DNA of 64,000 bases from Sphingomonas paeninsulae (GTDB taxonomy: Bacteria; Pseudomonadota; Alphaproteobacteria; Sphingomonadales; Sphingomonadaceae), in assembly GCF_003660165.1 (NCBI RefSeq), contig NZ_CP032829.1, positions 2,859,165-2,923,164 of the forward strand, in the 5' to 3' direction. This document shows positions 18,740 through 26,304 of this stretch, one piece after another (within the stretch, counting starts at the first letter, position 1; each line of letters begins with the position of its first letter). The position numbers were made by a program, and so were the translations under genes. Under the pieces are notes generated by a model. It was not told the origin of the DNA. It made no database searches and saw only the letters and a program-made list of their open reading frames with translations.

Positions 18740-19483
18740 TCAACCTGCAGTTTGGGCTCCGTCGACTGGAAAGGAGATGCCTGAAACCTGTCGGGCATCG
18801 GAGGATCCCAAGAAGCAGACTGCCGCCGCGACATCCTCGGGATCGATCATATCCCCCAGCTTGGAACTGTTGCGCATGAGTAGTGACACGTCGATATTTT
18901 CTGGCCAAACGAGGTTGGACATCATTGCCGTCTTCACACCCGTTGGACAGATCGCGTTGACGCGCACTCCGGCGGACGCGAATTCGATTGCCATCGACTT
19001 GGTGAGTCCGATCACACCGTGTTTCGTGGCGCAATAGGCCGCGCTGTAAGCGACACCGACAAGCCCCGCAGCAGAAGCCATGTTGACGATATTGCCGCGC
19101 GAAGCCACCAGATGCGGCATCGCTGCACGGCTCAGGTGGAAAACAGCACTGAGGTTGACCGCTACCATTTGATCCCAACGGGATTCGTCAAATTGCTCGA
19201 GCGGGGCCCAATCCATCAATCCGGCGATGTTGCACAACATGTCGATGCGGCCATGCGCGCTGATTGCCTGTTCGATCAGCCCTCTACATCCGTCCGCAGA
19301 GCTGGCTTCGAACTCAACTGGCATTGCCTGTTTACCAATTGATATGGCGACGTCGCTGGCACCTTGCACATTGCGATCGCCCAGCACCAGCGTAGCCCCC
19401 TCAGTCGCCAGCGCCCGCGCTGTTGCTGCACCGATGCCGGACGCCGCGCCCGTTACGATCACTATTTTGTCCTGATATCGCAA
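18740..19483 (-). CDS. Short-chain dehydrogenase/reductase
   Basis: 247 residues. The chosen start is a TTG at 19483, because GAGGAG lies 6 bases upstream, inside the longer open frame that begins at 19498. Motifs: IVTGAASGIGAATARALA, a CNIAGLM in place of the usual NNAG, INMASAAG-type Ser region (NIVNMASAAGL), YCATK as catalytic Tyr-Lys, CPTGVKTAMM. NAD(P)-dependent oxidation or reduction of an alcohol/ketone in the cytosol. It is transcribed toward the preceding SDR gene (convergent, 56 bases between stops) and lies 11 bases after the SnoaL-like gene, with which it forms a leftward pair. Confidence 0.85.
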   Translation of the reverse strand: MRYQDKIVIVTGAASGIGAATARALATEGATLVLGDRNVQGASDVAISIGKQAMPVEFEASSADGCRGLIEQAISAHGRIDMLCNIAGLMDWAPLEQFDESRWDQMVAVNLSAVFHLSRAAMPHLVASRGNIVNMASAAGLVGVAYSAAYCATKHGVIGLTKSMAIEFASAGVRVNAICPTGVKTAMMSNLVWPENIDVSLLMRNSSKLGDMIDPEDVAAAVCFLGSSDARQVSGISFPVDGAQTAG

Positions 19484-19494
19484 AATGTTTCTCC

Positions 19495-19956
19495 TCAATT
19501 TACCCGGCTTGGCGTGATCGTAGCAATGTCGCGACCATGTCGGCTTAGATCGCCAATAAGGTCATTGCCCATCTGCCGCTCCACGATTGTCCAGCGCCCA
19601 TTCCGTCGTTCGACGACGTCCCGATAGTCGCCACCGATTACAGGATGAAGAGGTCCGCCGGGGGCCTGTTGGAACACCATCACATAGCTTGTAGCCACCG
19701 CGCGGTCGTTGCCTTCGAAGGTGATGATCAGATTTGCGAGTATATGCCGCGTGCGCGGTGAGCCATCGTAGGTTATAACCCAGTCACGAAATGCTTTTGC
19801 CATTGATGCAGGGTCACGATCCGCCATCATTGCGCCGCCTGAATGGACGACGGCGTTTTCGAACAGCTGACCCACGGCATCGAAATCGCCGCGATCCAGC
19901 AGCATCGGATAACTGTGTAAAAGGTTCTGGATTGCGAAATAGTCCTCGCCCGTCAT
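19495..19956 (-). CDS. SnoaL-like (PF13577-type) protein, possible dehydratase
   Basis: 153 residues from ATG at 19956 with AGAGGAAA upstream. NTF2-like fold: IQNLLHSYPMLLDRGDFDAVGQLFENAVVHSGG, SPRTRHILANLIITFEGNDRAVATSYVMVFQ, DYRDVVERRNGRWTIVERQM. This subgroup contains BaiE, the bile acid 7-alpha-dehydratase, and sphingomonad hydroxysteroid dehydratases, but also many uncharacterised proteins. His-Ile after RTR sits where the catalytic His of this fold often is. Transcribed with the SDR below it (11 bases). Divergent from the SDR at 20088, sharing a 131-base promoter region. Dehydratase role is inference. Confidence 0.75.
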   Translation of the reverse strand: MTGEDYFAIQNLLHSYPMLLDRGDFDAVGQLFENAVVHSGGAMMADRDPASMAKAFRDWVITYDGSPRTRHILANLIITFEGNDRAVATSYVMVFQQAPGGPLHPVIGGDYRDVVERRNGRWTIVERQMGNDLIGDLSRHGRDIATITPSRVN

Positions 19957-20087
19957 ATTTTTTCCTCTCATTTTTCAAGAAAACTACTCGCTGCAAGATC
20001 CTGCGCCCACCTCTATTTGAATGATTTAAGGGTGAAGCCGTCGTGCTATGCCCGGCAGACAACATAAAATCAGGAGTCTGAGAGCGC

Positions 20088-20873
20088 ATGATCCTCAAAG
20101 GAAAGGTAGTCATTATCGTCGGCGTCGGGCCGGGGATGGGCAAGGCAATGGCCGTGATCGCAGCGAAGGAGGGTGCAAAAGTTGCCCTCGGGGCGCGTAA
20201 TCCCACTTACCTCAACACGGTGGTGGCCGAAATCATAGACGACGGCGGGGAGGCGCTGGCCCTTTCGACTGACGTCACAGATCCTGCACAGTGCAGGGCG
20301 CTGGTAGCAAAGACCGTAGAGCGGTGGGGTCGCGTCGACGGTCTCGTAAACAGTGCCTATGCACCGGGCGAGAATGGCGGGTTCGACGATGCAAATATAG
20401 AAAGTTGGAAGCACACGATCGATGTCGCCTGCCTGGGCGCGGCACGAATGGCCCAAGCGGTTTTACCTCATATGGTAGCCCAGGGTGGCGGCGCAATCGT
20501 CAATGTCGCGACAATGCAGGCGCAAAAACCGCTTCCAGGAGGATCGTTGTCCTATGCCATCGCCAAGGGGGCGCTGGTTACCACGTCGCGTCAGCTTGCT
20601 GCCGAAATGGCGAAATACAACATCCGCGTAAACGCCACCCGGATGGGTTGGCTGTGGGGCGAACCGGTACGCAACGCGCTTATAGGCATGGCTGAGTCAC
20701 AGGGAACGACGGTCGAGGCACTGCAGGAGGGGATCGCGAAAAGCATCCCGCTTGGAGTGATCCCGCCTGAAGGGGACTGCGCCAAGTCCGTCCTGATGCT
20801 GATATCCGACTATACCAAGATGGTGACTGGCGCAGTGCTTGATGTGAATGGCGGTGACTGGATGGCGCCTTGA
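20088..20873 (+). CDS. Short-chain dehydrogenase/reductase with atypical active site
   Basis: 261 residues; ATG at 20088 after CAGGAGTCTGAG. Cofactor loop GVGPGMGKAMA, Asp-Val pair TDVTD, NSAYAPG in place of NNAG, and YAIAKGA for Tyr-xxx-Lys. The usual catalytic Ser strand reads IVNVATMQAQ, so Thr or Met stands where Ser is expected. The C-terminus SDYTKMVTGAVLDVNGG is normal. Such SDRs occur in steroid and terpenoid operons. Its stop (TGA) overlaps the ATG of the acyl-CoA ligase by one base, showing an operon 20088-23392. Activity should be intact if Thr can replace Ser; uncertain. Confidence 0.85.
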   Translation: MILKGKVVIIVGVGPGMGKAMAVIAAKEGAKVALGARNPTYLNTVVAEIIDDGGEALALSTDVTDPAQCRALVAKTVERWGRVDGLVNSAYAPGENGGFDDANIESWKHTIDVACLGAARMAQAVLPHMVAQGGGAIVNVATMQAQKPLPGGSLSYAIAKGALVTTSRQLAAEMAKYNIRVNATRMGWLWGEPVRNALIGMAESQGTTVEALQEGIAKSIPLGVIPPEGDCAKSVLMLISDYTKMVTGAVLDVNGGDWMAP

Positions 20874-22498
20874 TGCCGGGTCGAGTTGCAGCTGACGATC
20901 ATGGAGCCCGCATCGCGCGCCGACGGAACGTTGCAGACATCGTGCGCGCGCAGGCGTCTCGTCGCCCCGAAAAGACGGCCTTAATTTATGAGGGGCGACG
21001 GGATACATTCGCAAATCTCGACGAGCTTGTTGATCGTGCCGCGAACGCCTTGCGTGAGCTAGGGATCGGTCAGGGCGATCGGGTCGCGATATTCTCGCAC
21101 AATAATCGAGCATTCGTTGTTCTGCGCTTCGCTATCGCCCGAGCCGGCGCCATTATGGTCCCCATCAACTTCATGCTGGGTTGCTCGGAAGTGGCCTATA
21201 TTCTGCAGCATGCGCAATGTCGCATGGTGATAGCAGAAGACACGCTATGCGAGACAGCAGACGCGGCGATCGCGCTGTGCGTTAAACTGGTTTGTATTAG
21301 GGCCAGCCTCACTCACACCGACAGTGTCCGGCCAGCCGGCTGGATCGATGGTGATGCACTGCTTACCTATCATGATACGACGCCGGTCTATGGCGAGCTT
21401 GAGGAAGATGAGCCGGTCCAGATCATGTACACCAGCGGCACGGAAAGTCGGCCAAAGGGGGTAGTCCTCACATCGCGCGGGCTTTTTGCACAATACACCA
21501 GTTGCGCGCTGGACGGAGGAATGGAGGCCGATGACGTCGAGCTTCACTGCCTGCCTCTCTATCATTGCGCGCAGCTGGACTGCTTTCTGACTGTCGATAT
21601 TTATATCGGCGCAACAAGTGTGCTGCTCCGGGGCCCAGACCCTGCCATTATCCTGGCAACAATCGAATCCGAGAAGATTACCAAATTGTTCTGCCCGCCG
21701 ACCGTTTGGACGGCACTACTCCGCCATCCGGATTTTGTACTGAGAGACTTGAGCACGCTGCAAAAGGCCTATTACGGCGCGTCGATCATGCCAACGGCAT
21801 TGATCGAGGAATTGCTCGAGCGCCTGCCGAGTCTTCGTCTTTGGAACTTTTACGGCCAGACTGAAATGTCTCCTCTCGCCACCGTCCTTCAGCCCGAAGA
21901 TCAGCTTACCAGACTAGGTTCCGCGGGAAAGCCAGCCATCAACGTGGAAACCAAGATCGTCGACGAATACGAAAGGGACGTTGCATTCGGGGAGGTCGGC
22001 GAGATCGTTCATCGCAGTCCTCAAGCCATGCTCGGTTACCTCGATGATCCAACCCGCACTGCAGAAGCTTTCCGCGGCGGCTGGTTGCATACGGGTGATC
22101 TAGGTCGGTTTGACGAAGACGGATTTCTGTACGTTGTTGATCGCAAGAAAGACATGATCAAGTCGGGGGGAGAGAATGTGGCGAGCCGAGAGGTTGAAGA
22201 AGTGCTTTTTCGCCATGCCGCCATTGCCGAAGCTGCTGTAATTGGCCTCCCCGATCCACGCTGGATCGAAGCTGTGACGGCAGTGATCGTCCTTCGTCCT
22301 GGCTTCGAGCCCAGCGATGATGACCTCCATCGTCACTGTAAAGGTGCGCTCGCTCCTTTCAAACGGCCTAAGCGTTTCATAACAATCGACGCGTTGCCCA
22401 AAAACGCGAGCGGGAAGATATTGAAGCGCGAATTGCGGATGCTCGTCGTCGACGAAAATCAGGACGAAACGGCAGCTGGCCCGCAGGTATCAAGCTAG
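20873..22498 (+). CDS. Acyl-CoA ligase (AMP-binding, fatty acid / bile acid-CoA ligase type)
   Basis: 541 residues from ATG at 20873. ANL-family motifs in order: P-loop IMYTSGTESRPKGVV, YGQTEMS, HTGDLGRFDEDGFLYVVDRKKDMIKSGGENV (read in two overlapping pieces), and catalytic Lys in PKNASGKILKREL. It activates a carboxylic acid with ATP to the acyl-adenylate and then to the CoA thioester in the cytosol. Substrate pocket residues do not identify the acid; the neighbouring enzymes suggest a cyclic or branched acid. Coupled to the upstream SDR by a TGATG overlap and followed after 48 bases by the Coq4-like gene. Confidence 0.92.
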   Translation: MPGRVAADDHGARIARRRNVADIVRAQASRRPEKTALIYEGRRDTFANLDELVDRAANALRELGIGQGDRVAIFSHNNRAFVVLRFAIARAGAIMVPINFMLGCSEVAYILQHAQCRMVIAEDTLCETADAAIALCVKLVCIRASLTHTDSVRPAGWIDGDALLTYHDTTPVYGELEEDEPVQIMYTSGTESRPKGVVLTSRGLFAQYTSCALDGGMEADDVELHCLPLYHCAQLDCFLTVDIYIGATSVLLRGPDPAIILATIESEKITKLFCPPTVWTALLRHPDFVLRDLSTLQKAYYGASIMPTALIEELLERLPSLRLWNFYGQTEMSPLATVLQPEDQLTRLGSAGKPAINVETKIVDEYERDVAFGEVGEIVHRSPQAMLGYLDDPTRTAEAFRGGWLHTGDLGRFDEDGFLYVVDRKKDMIKSGGENVASREVEEVLFRHAAIAEAAVIGLPDPRWIEAVTAVIVLRPGFEPSDDDLHRHCKGALAPFKRPKRFITIDALPKNASGKILKRELRMLVVDENQDETAAGPQVSS

Positions 22499-22509
22499 AA
22501 ACTACGAAA

Positions 22510-22530
22510 CGATACCTAACTAATTATCGA
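22510..22530. promoter_or_regulatory. Weak inverted repeat upstream of the Coq4-like gene
   Basis: CGATACCT (22510-22517) and TTATCGA (22524-22530); the first eight bases equal those in the arm of the 11543 repeat (tCGATACCTtc). Could be a second, degenerate site of the same regulator. Low weight because the match is short. Confidence 0.25.
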
Positions 22531-22546
22531 ACCAAAGGAGAGAAAA

Positions 22547-23392
22547 ATGGAGGCAACCCTGGAAAAGCCGAAAGCGCTGACCGACCAAGAAGCAGGGTAC
22601 CTGATGGGAGGAGCAGAGCCCGTAAAAAGCAGCTTGCTGATTAGCTCATCCACTTATCTCAACAATCCCTTATTCCGGGATCTGTTTGCTCAGATGGGAC
22701 TGAAGAGGGATGGATATGATCTTCCCGGCGCATATCTGATACCAGACATAAATCGAGCTTTCGGAGAAGTAACCGACGGTCAGCGGCTGTTCGGCTTACT
22801 TCAACAAGAACGCGACAGCCTGCCAGAATTTGCTACTTGGCTCGATGCGCGTTTTACCTCCGATTTCAAGGTCGAGGAACTGGAGGGGTTTGCGTCCGAC
22901 ACGCTGGGCGCGATGGTATACGCGTTCATCGGCAAAAGCGGCATGCAGATCGATTTTATGTTTCGAGGCGAGCCTGCCAATGATTTTGATTATCTCAACA
23001 AACGCAGGGTTCAAAACCACGATATCGAGCATATGGTAACGGGCCTTGATCCTAGTCCGGTGGGCGAGGTGGGCTTGATTATTGCCAATACCGTCGCGAT
23101 CAATAACTACTTCGGCGACGAGTTCGCGACTGATCTCAATCGACATGGTCTATTCTTGGTTTCGACTGGTCTGATGCGAATGGCGTGCCACTATGGAGCC
23201 GTTGTACCGGCCTATCTGGAAGCAATCGCCCTGGGCCGGTCTTTGGGAGAGAAGCAGAAAAAACCGCTTTTTATGATTAAATGGGAGGATTATCTCGACT
23301 GGCCAATTCCAGCGATACGAGAAGAGTTTTCATTTCAAGATGGACCGCCCCACGGTTACTGGCATTGGACCCACGATGCCGCGAAAGGCTAA
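22547..23392 (+). CDS. Coq4-like protein with intact HDxxHx11E metal motif
   Basis: 281 residues; ATG follows AAAGGAGAGAAAA. His158, Asp159, His162 and Glu174 form exactly the HDxxH-x11-E motif of Coq4, with the surrounding NHDIEHMVTGLDPSPVGE and LIIANTVAINNYF typical of the family; IKWEDYLDWPIPAIREEF near the end also fits. Coq4 binds a metal and acts in ubiquinone biosynthesis, where it has been linked to removal of the ring C1 carboxyl. Here the gene sits at the end of an operon with an acyl-CoA ligase and SDR, not with ubi genes, so a separate catabolic or redox role is likely. No signal peptide or membrane span. Family call is strong; role is inference. Confidence 0.85.
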   Translation: MEATLEKPKALTDQEAGYLMGGAEPVKSSLLISSSTYLNNPLFRDLFAQMGLKRDGYDLPGAYLIPDINRAFGEVTDGQRLFGLLQQERDSLPEFATWLDARFTSDFKVEELEGFASDTLGAMVYAFIGKSGMQIDFMFRGEPANDFDYLNKRRVQNHDIEHMVTGLDPSPVGEVGLIIANTVAINNYFGDEFATDLNRHGLFLVSTGLMRMACHYGAVVPAYLEAIALGRSLGEKQKKPLFMIKWEDYLDWPIPAIREEFSFQDGPPHGYWHWTHDAAKG

Positions 23393-23716
23393 CTTTATTG
23401 CATTCAGACGGGACTGACCCGGCGGCTCCTGAACATCAACTCATGGCAGGCTTTGGAATCAGCAACCCGCCGACGGAACGGCGGCTGTTGGACGCAATCC
23501 AGCCGTAGCGACTACGCTAGTAATGGCATGACCGTGTAAGTTGCCAGCTTGTCCGCGATTTACGGAAATTTGCGGCAATAGATGCCTGCCGTTCTGCAAG
23601 ATAATTGAGGATGAAGGGTTCGAAGCCGGCACTGACGCCAGGGCGGAGACGCCCCTGTAACCCCGACCAAAGTCATCTGCGCTCCGCCGTTGGGAGACGG
23701 ATGGCACATGGGCATC
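23393..23716. other. Intergenic remnant region before IS66
   Basis: About 320 bases without a supported gene. A 6-bp hairpin (CCGCCG, loop ACGGAA, CGGCGG at 23467-23484) lacks a T run, so it is at best a weak end signal for the Coq4-like gene. Short frames here have no start signals. Confidence 0.4.
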
Positions 23717-23724
23717 GATTTAGG
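23717..23724. repeat. Left target-site duplication of IS66 element
   Basis: GATTTAGG, identical to 26223-26230 on the other side of the element. Eight bases is the normal duplication length for IS66. Confidence 0.95.
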
Positions 23725-23746
23725 GTAAGCGCCAAATCTCCCCCAC
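23725..23746 (+). repeat. IS66 left terminal inverted repeat
   Basis: 22 bases starting GTAAGCGCC and ending CCCCCAC; differs from the right repeat at positions 9, 15 and 16. Confidence 0.93.
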
Positions 23747-23802
23747 ATATCGGCGATCCGTGATCTGAGTATGCTTAGCCTCCTCATGTGAGGGGAAGCT
23801 TG

Positions 23803-24210
23803 GTGTCAGGTATCGAAACAACATTCGAAACGACTTTCGAAAGCAAGGGTGGCCGCCGTCCTCAACGGATGGACGTGATCCCGGCGGGTGCGGCACGCCG
23901 GATGTGGGCACCCGACGCCAAGGCGCGGATCGTCGAGGAGAGTTTTGTCGCTGGTGCCAATATCGCGGCGATCGCGCGCGCCAACGACCTTTTACCCCAG
24001 CAGCTTTATGCGTGGCGGCACACAGTGTTGAAGGCGCGTGAGATGGCGTTTGTGCCGGTGGTTGTTGACGAGCCCGGCCCGCCGCTGTCGTCCGTATCAA
24101 CCGTCGCAGAGGTTATCATCCATGCGGGGACGATGACGATCCACGTTCCTGATAATGTCACGGTCGCGCATATCGAGCGCGTTCTTACTGCGATGAGGCA
24201 GATGACGTGA
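23803..24210 (+). CDS. tnpA: IS66 accessory protein TnpA (helix-turn-helix)
   Basis: 135 residues from GTG at 23803, with AGGGG 7 bases upstream; a GTG at 23788 is in frame but lacks a good ribosome site. Contains the IS66 Orf1/InsA-like helix-turn-helix: RRMWAPDAKARIVEESFVAG, then NIAAIARANDLLPQQLYAWRHTVL. Binds DNA, probably the IS ends. Overlaps tnpB by 4 bases, indicating coupled translation. Confidence 0.9.
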   Translation: MSGIETTFETTFESKGGRRPQRMDVIPAGAARRMWAPDAKARIVEESFVAGANIAAIARANDLLPQQLYAWRHTVLKAREMAFVPVVVDEPGPPLSSVSTVAEVIIHAGTMTIHVPDNVTVAHIERVLTAMRQMT

Positions 24211-24560
24211 TCCTCCCACCGGGACCACTCAAGGTGATGGTTGCGACCAAGCCGGTCGACTTCAGGAAGGGAGCCGTCAGCCTTGCAGCGCTCGTCGAGA
24301 ATGAGCTTGGCCTCAAGCCGTTCTCGGGCGTGGCATATATCTTCCGGTCGAAGCGCGCGAACCGGATCAAGCTGCTGGTCTGGGACGGCACGGGCCTGGT
24401 GCTGGTGAGCAAGGTTCTCCAGACCGGCGGCTTCTGCTGGCCGCGAGCTGGCGACGGCGTGATGCGGCTGACGCCAAGCCAGGCATCGGCGTTGTTCGAG
24501 GGTCTGCAATGGACCCGAATGCATGAGGTCCGGGTGCAGAAACCGCAGGTTGCGCAGTAG
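24207..24560 (+). CDS. tnpB: IS66 accessory protein TnpB (IS66 Orf2)
   Basis: 117 residues, standard for IS66 Orf2. Signature pieces: VATKPVDFRKGAVSLAALVE, VAYIFRSKRANRIKLLVWDGTG, LVSKVLQTGGFCWP. ATG start overlaps tnpA (ATGA-type overlap). Needed together with TnpA and TnpC for transposition in IS66 elements; biochemical role not defined. Confidence 0.93.
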   Translation: MILPPGPLKVMVATKPVDFRKGAVSLAALVENELGLKPFSGVAYIFRSKRANRIKLLVWDGTGLVLVSKVLQTGGFCWPRAGDGVMRLTPSQASALFEGLQWTRMHEVRVQKPQVAQ

Positions 24561-24628
24561 GTCGCACGCCTGAATCTGCTCGTCGAAATGACGGTTGCGA
24601 CGCCGGAAAAACATGCCAGAAATAGTCC

Positions 24629-26191
24629 ATGTCTGCGAGCGAAGCCGACCTTCCCGACGATGTCGTGGTCCTCAAGGCGATGGTGATCGCGGGGCTCGAA
24701 CGCGAGGCGCGGATGCAGCATCTGCTCGATCAGCTGAAGCGGGCAACGTTCGGCAAACGCTCTGAAAAGCTCAGCGCCGATCAACTGGCACTGGCGCTCG
24801 AGGACATCGAAGTTGCGCAGGCCGAGTTGCTGGCGCTCGCCGAGCAGTCGCCGGTCGGGCCGAAGGCCGAGAAGAAGCGCAAGGAAACGACCGAACGTGC
24901 TTCGCTGCCAGCACATCTGCCCCGGATCCGCGAAGTAATCATGCCGGTTGAAACCGAATGTCCGTGCTGCGGCGGTGCGCTGCACTGTATTGATGAGGAT
25001 GTCGCCAGTCGGCTCGATGTCATCCCCGTCCGGTATCGGGTGATCGTAACGGTGCGTCCGAAGATGGCGTGCCGCACATGCAGCGACGGCGTGTTCCAGG
25101 CCCCTGCACCAAAGCATGTCGTGCCGGGCGGCCTTCCAACCGAGGCGCTGCTCGCCGACGTGATCGTCAGGAAATACGCCGACCATGGTCCGTTTTACCG
25201 GCAGGCACAGGCACTGCGTCGCCAGGGCATCCAGATCGATCGCGGTACGATGTGCAACTGGTCGGGGCGTAGTGCCGCGTGGCTCGGGCGGATCACCCGG
25301 CGCATGAAGGCTGAACTGCTGTCGGGCGACCGGCTCTTTGTCGATGAGACCACTGCGCGGGTGCTGGCACCGGGCACGGGCAAGACAAAGACCGGCTATT
25401 TATGGGCGATCGCCCGCGACGACCGTGCTCATGGCGGGACCGATCCGCCGGCCGTGGTCTACAGCTACATGCCGGGGCGCGGCAAAGTCTGGGCCGCGCA
25501 GTTGCTCGGCAGCTATCACGGCATCGTCCAGTGCGACGGTTATGGGGCTTATAAGCATATCGAGGCCTCCGATCGTGCCGGTGGCGCGGGAAAGCTCGCC
25601 TTTTGTTGGGCGCACGTGCGGCGCGGCTTCTTCGACGCGACAAAAGGCGGCAACGCACCGGTGGCCGATGAGGCGCTGCGCCAGATCGCCCGTCTGTACG
25701 CCATCGAGGCCAAAATCCGGGGATCAGACCACGAGCATCGCCGCGCAATCCGTCGGGCTGAATCCGCACCTCTGGTCACGGCGATGAAGCTCTGGATGAA
25801 AGACATGCTGCCCAGGCTACCAAGAGGCTCCGGAACGGCAGGCGCAATCGGCTATGCGCTCAATCACTGGAATGGCCTCAATCGCTTCCTCGACGACGGT
25901 CGCATCGAGCTCGACAACAATACCGTCGAGCGTTCGATGCGACCGATAGCTCTGCAGAGAAAAAATGCGCTTTTTGCTGGGCACGACCTCGGTGCCGAAA
26001 ACTGGGCCATCATCGCCAGCCTCGTGGAAACCTGCAAGCTCAACGCCATCGATCCGCAAGCCTATCTGACTGACGTTCTTGGCCGCATCATCCACCGCAG
26101 CGACGGCGACCCCATCGATGATCTGCTGCCGTATAACTGGACCGACAGCCGCACCGCGAACCTGCCTAACGTCACCGCGCAAGCCGCATAA
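24629..26191 (+). CDS. tnpC: IS66 transposase TnpC (DDE)
   Basis: 520 residues, full length. N-terminal leucine-zipper/coiled region (~15-60), a zinc-finger-like part (CPCCGGALHC ... CRTCSDG), then the DDE catalytic core: first Asp in LFVDETTARVL, second in QCDGYGAYKH, Glu in RIELDNNTVERSMRPIALQRKN. Cuts and joins the element ends. Begins 68 bases after tnpB. No internal stops, so probably active. Confidence 0.95.
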   Translation: MSASEADLPDDVVVLKAMVIAGLEREARMQHLLDQLKRATFGKRSEKLSADQLALALEDIEVAQAELLALAEQSPVGPKAEKKRKETTERASLPAHLPRIREVIMPVETECPCCGGALHCIDEDVASRLDVIPVRYRVIVTVRPKMACRTCSDGVFQAPAPKHVVPGGLPTEALLADVIVRKYADHGPFYRQAQALRRQGIQIDRGTMCNWSGRSAAWLGRITRRMKAELLSGDRLFVDETTARVLAPGTGKTKTGYLWAIARDDRAHGGTDPPAVVYSYMPGRGKVWAAQLLGSYHGIVQCDGYGAYKHIEASDRAGGAGKLAFCWAHVRRGFFDATKGGNAPVADEALRQIARLYAIEAKIRGSDHEHRRAIRRAESAPLVTAMKLWMKDMLPRLPRGSGTAGAIGYALNHWNGLNRFLDDGRIELDNNTVERSMRPIALQRKNALFAGHDLGAENWAIIASLVETCKLNAIDPQAYLTDVLGRIIHRSDGDPIDDLLPYNWTDSRTANLPNVTAQAA

Positions 26192-26200
26192 CCAAACCCC

Positions 26201-26222
26201 GTGGGGATGATTTAGCGCTTAC
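26201..26222 (-). repeat. IS66 right terminal inverted repeat
   Basis: Reverse complement begins GTAAGCGCTAAATC and ends CCCCAC; pairs with 23725-23746. Confidence 0.93.
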
Positions 26223-26230
26223 GATTTAGG
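26223..26230. repeat. Right target-site duplication of IS66 element
   Basis: GATTTAGG, identical to 23717-23724. Its last two bases are also the first two of the operator-like palindrome that follows. Confidence 0.95.
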
Positions 26231-26276
26231 ATATGTTACATATCCCTTTGATCGCTCCTTAAGGATATGTAACATA
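26229..26276. promoter_or_regulatory. Tandem palindromic operator-like sites
   Basis: Site 1: GGATATG-TTA-CATATCC (26229-26245), 7-bp perfect arms. Site 2: GGATATGTAACATA (26263-26276). The two share GGATATGT(T/A)ACATA and start 34 bases apart, about three helical turns, ending 28 bases before the likely start codon at 26305. This suits autoregulation by the downstream protein, which has an RHH-like N-terminus. Confidence 0.6.
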
Positions 26277-26304
26277 ACTCATATCGATTCGAATGGAGGA
26301 CGAT

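Larger units (their letters stand above)
23725..26222 (+). mobile_element. Complete IS66-family insertion sequence (2498 bp)
   Basis: Bounded by 22-bp terminal inverted repeats, left 23725-23746 (GTAAGCGCCAAATC...) and right 26201-26222 (reverse complement GTAAGCGCTAAATC...), 19 of 22 matching, both starting with the GTAAGCG typical of IS66. Flanked by the perfect duplication GATTTAGG. It holds the three standard genes tnpA, tnpB and tnpC, all open and full length, so the element appears intact and fairly recent. It landed directly beside a palindromic operator (26229) of the gene at 26305. Confidence 0.96.

Noticed and set aside
23467..23484. Hairpin after the Coq4-like gene as rho-independent terminator
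   Set aside because: Stem of only 6 bp without a following T run.
24185..25186. 333-codon leftward frame inside IS66
   Set aside because: Antisense shadow of tnpB/tnpC, common in GC-rich DNA; no ribosome site.
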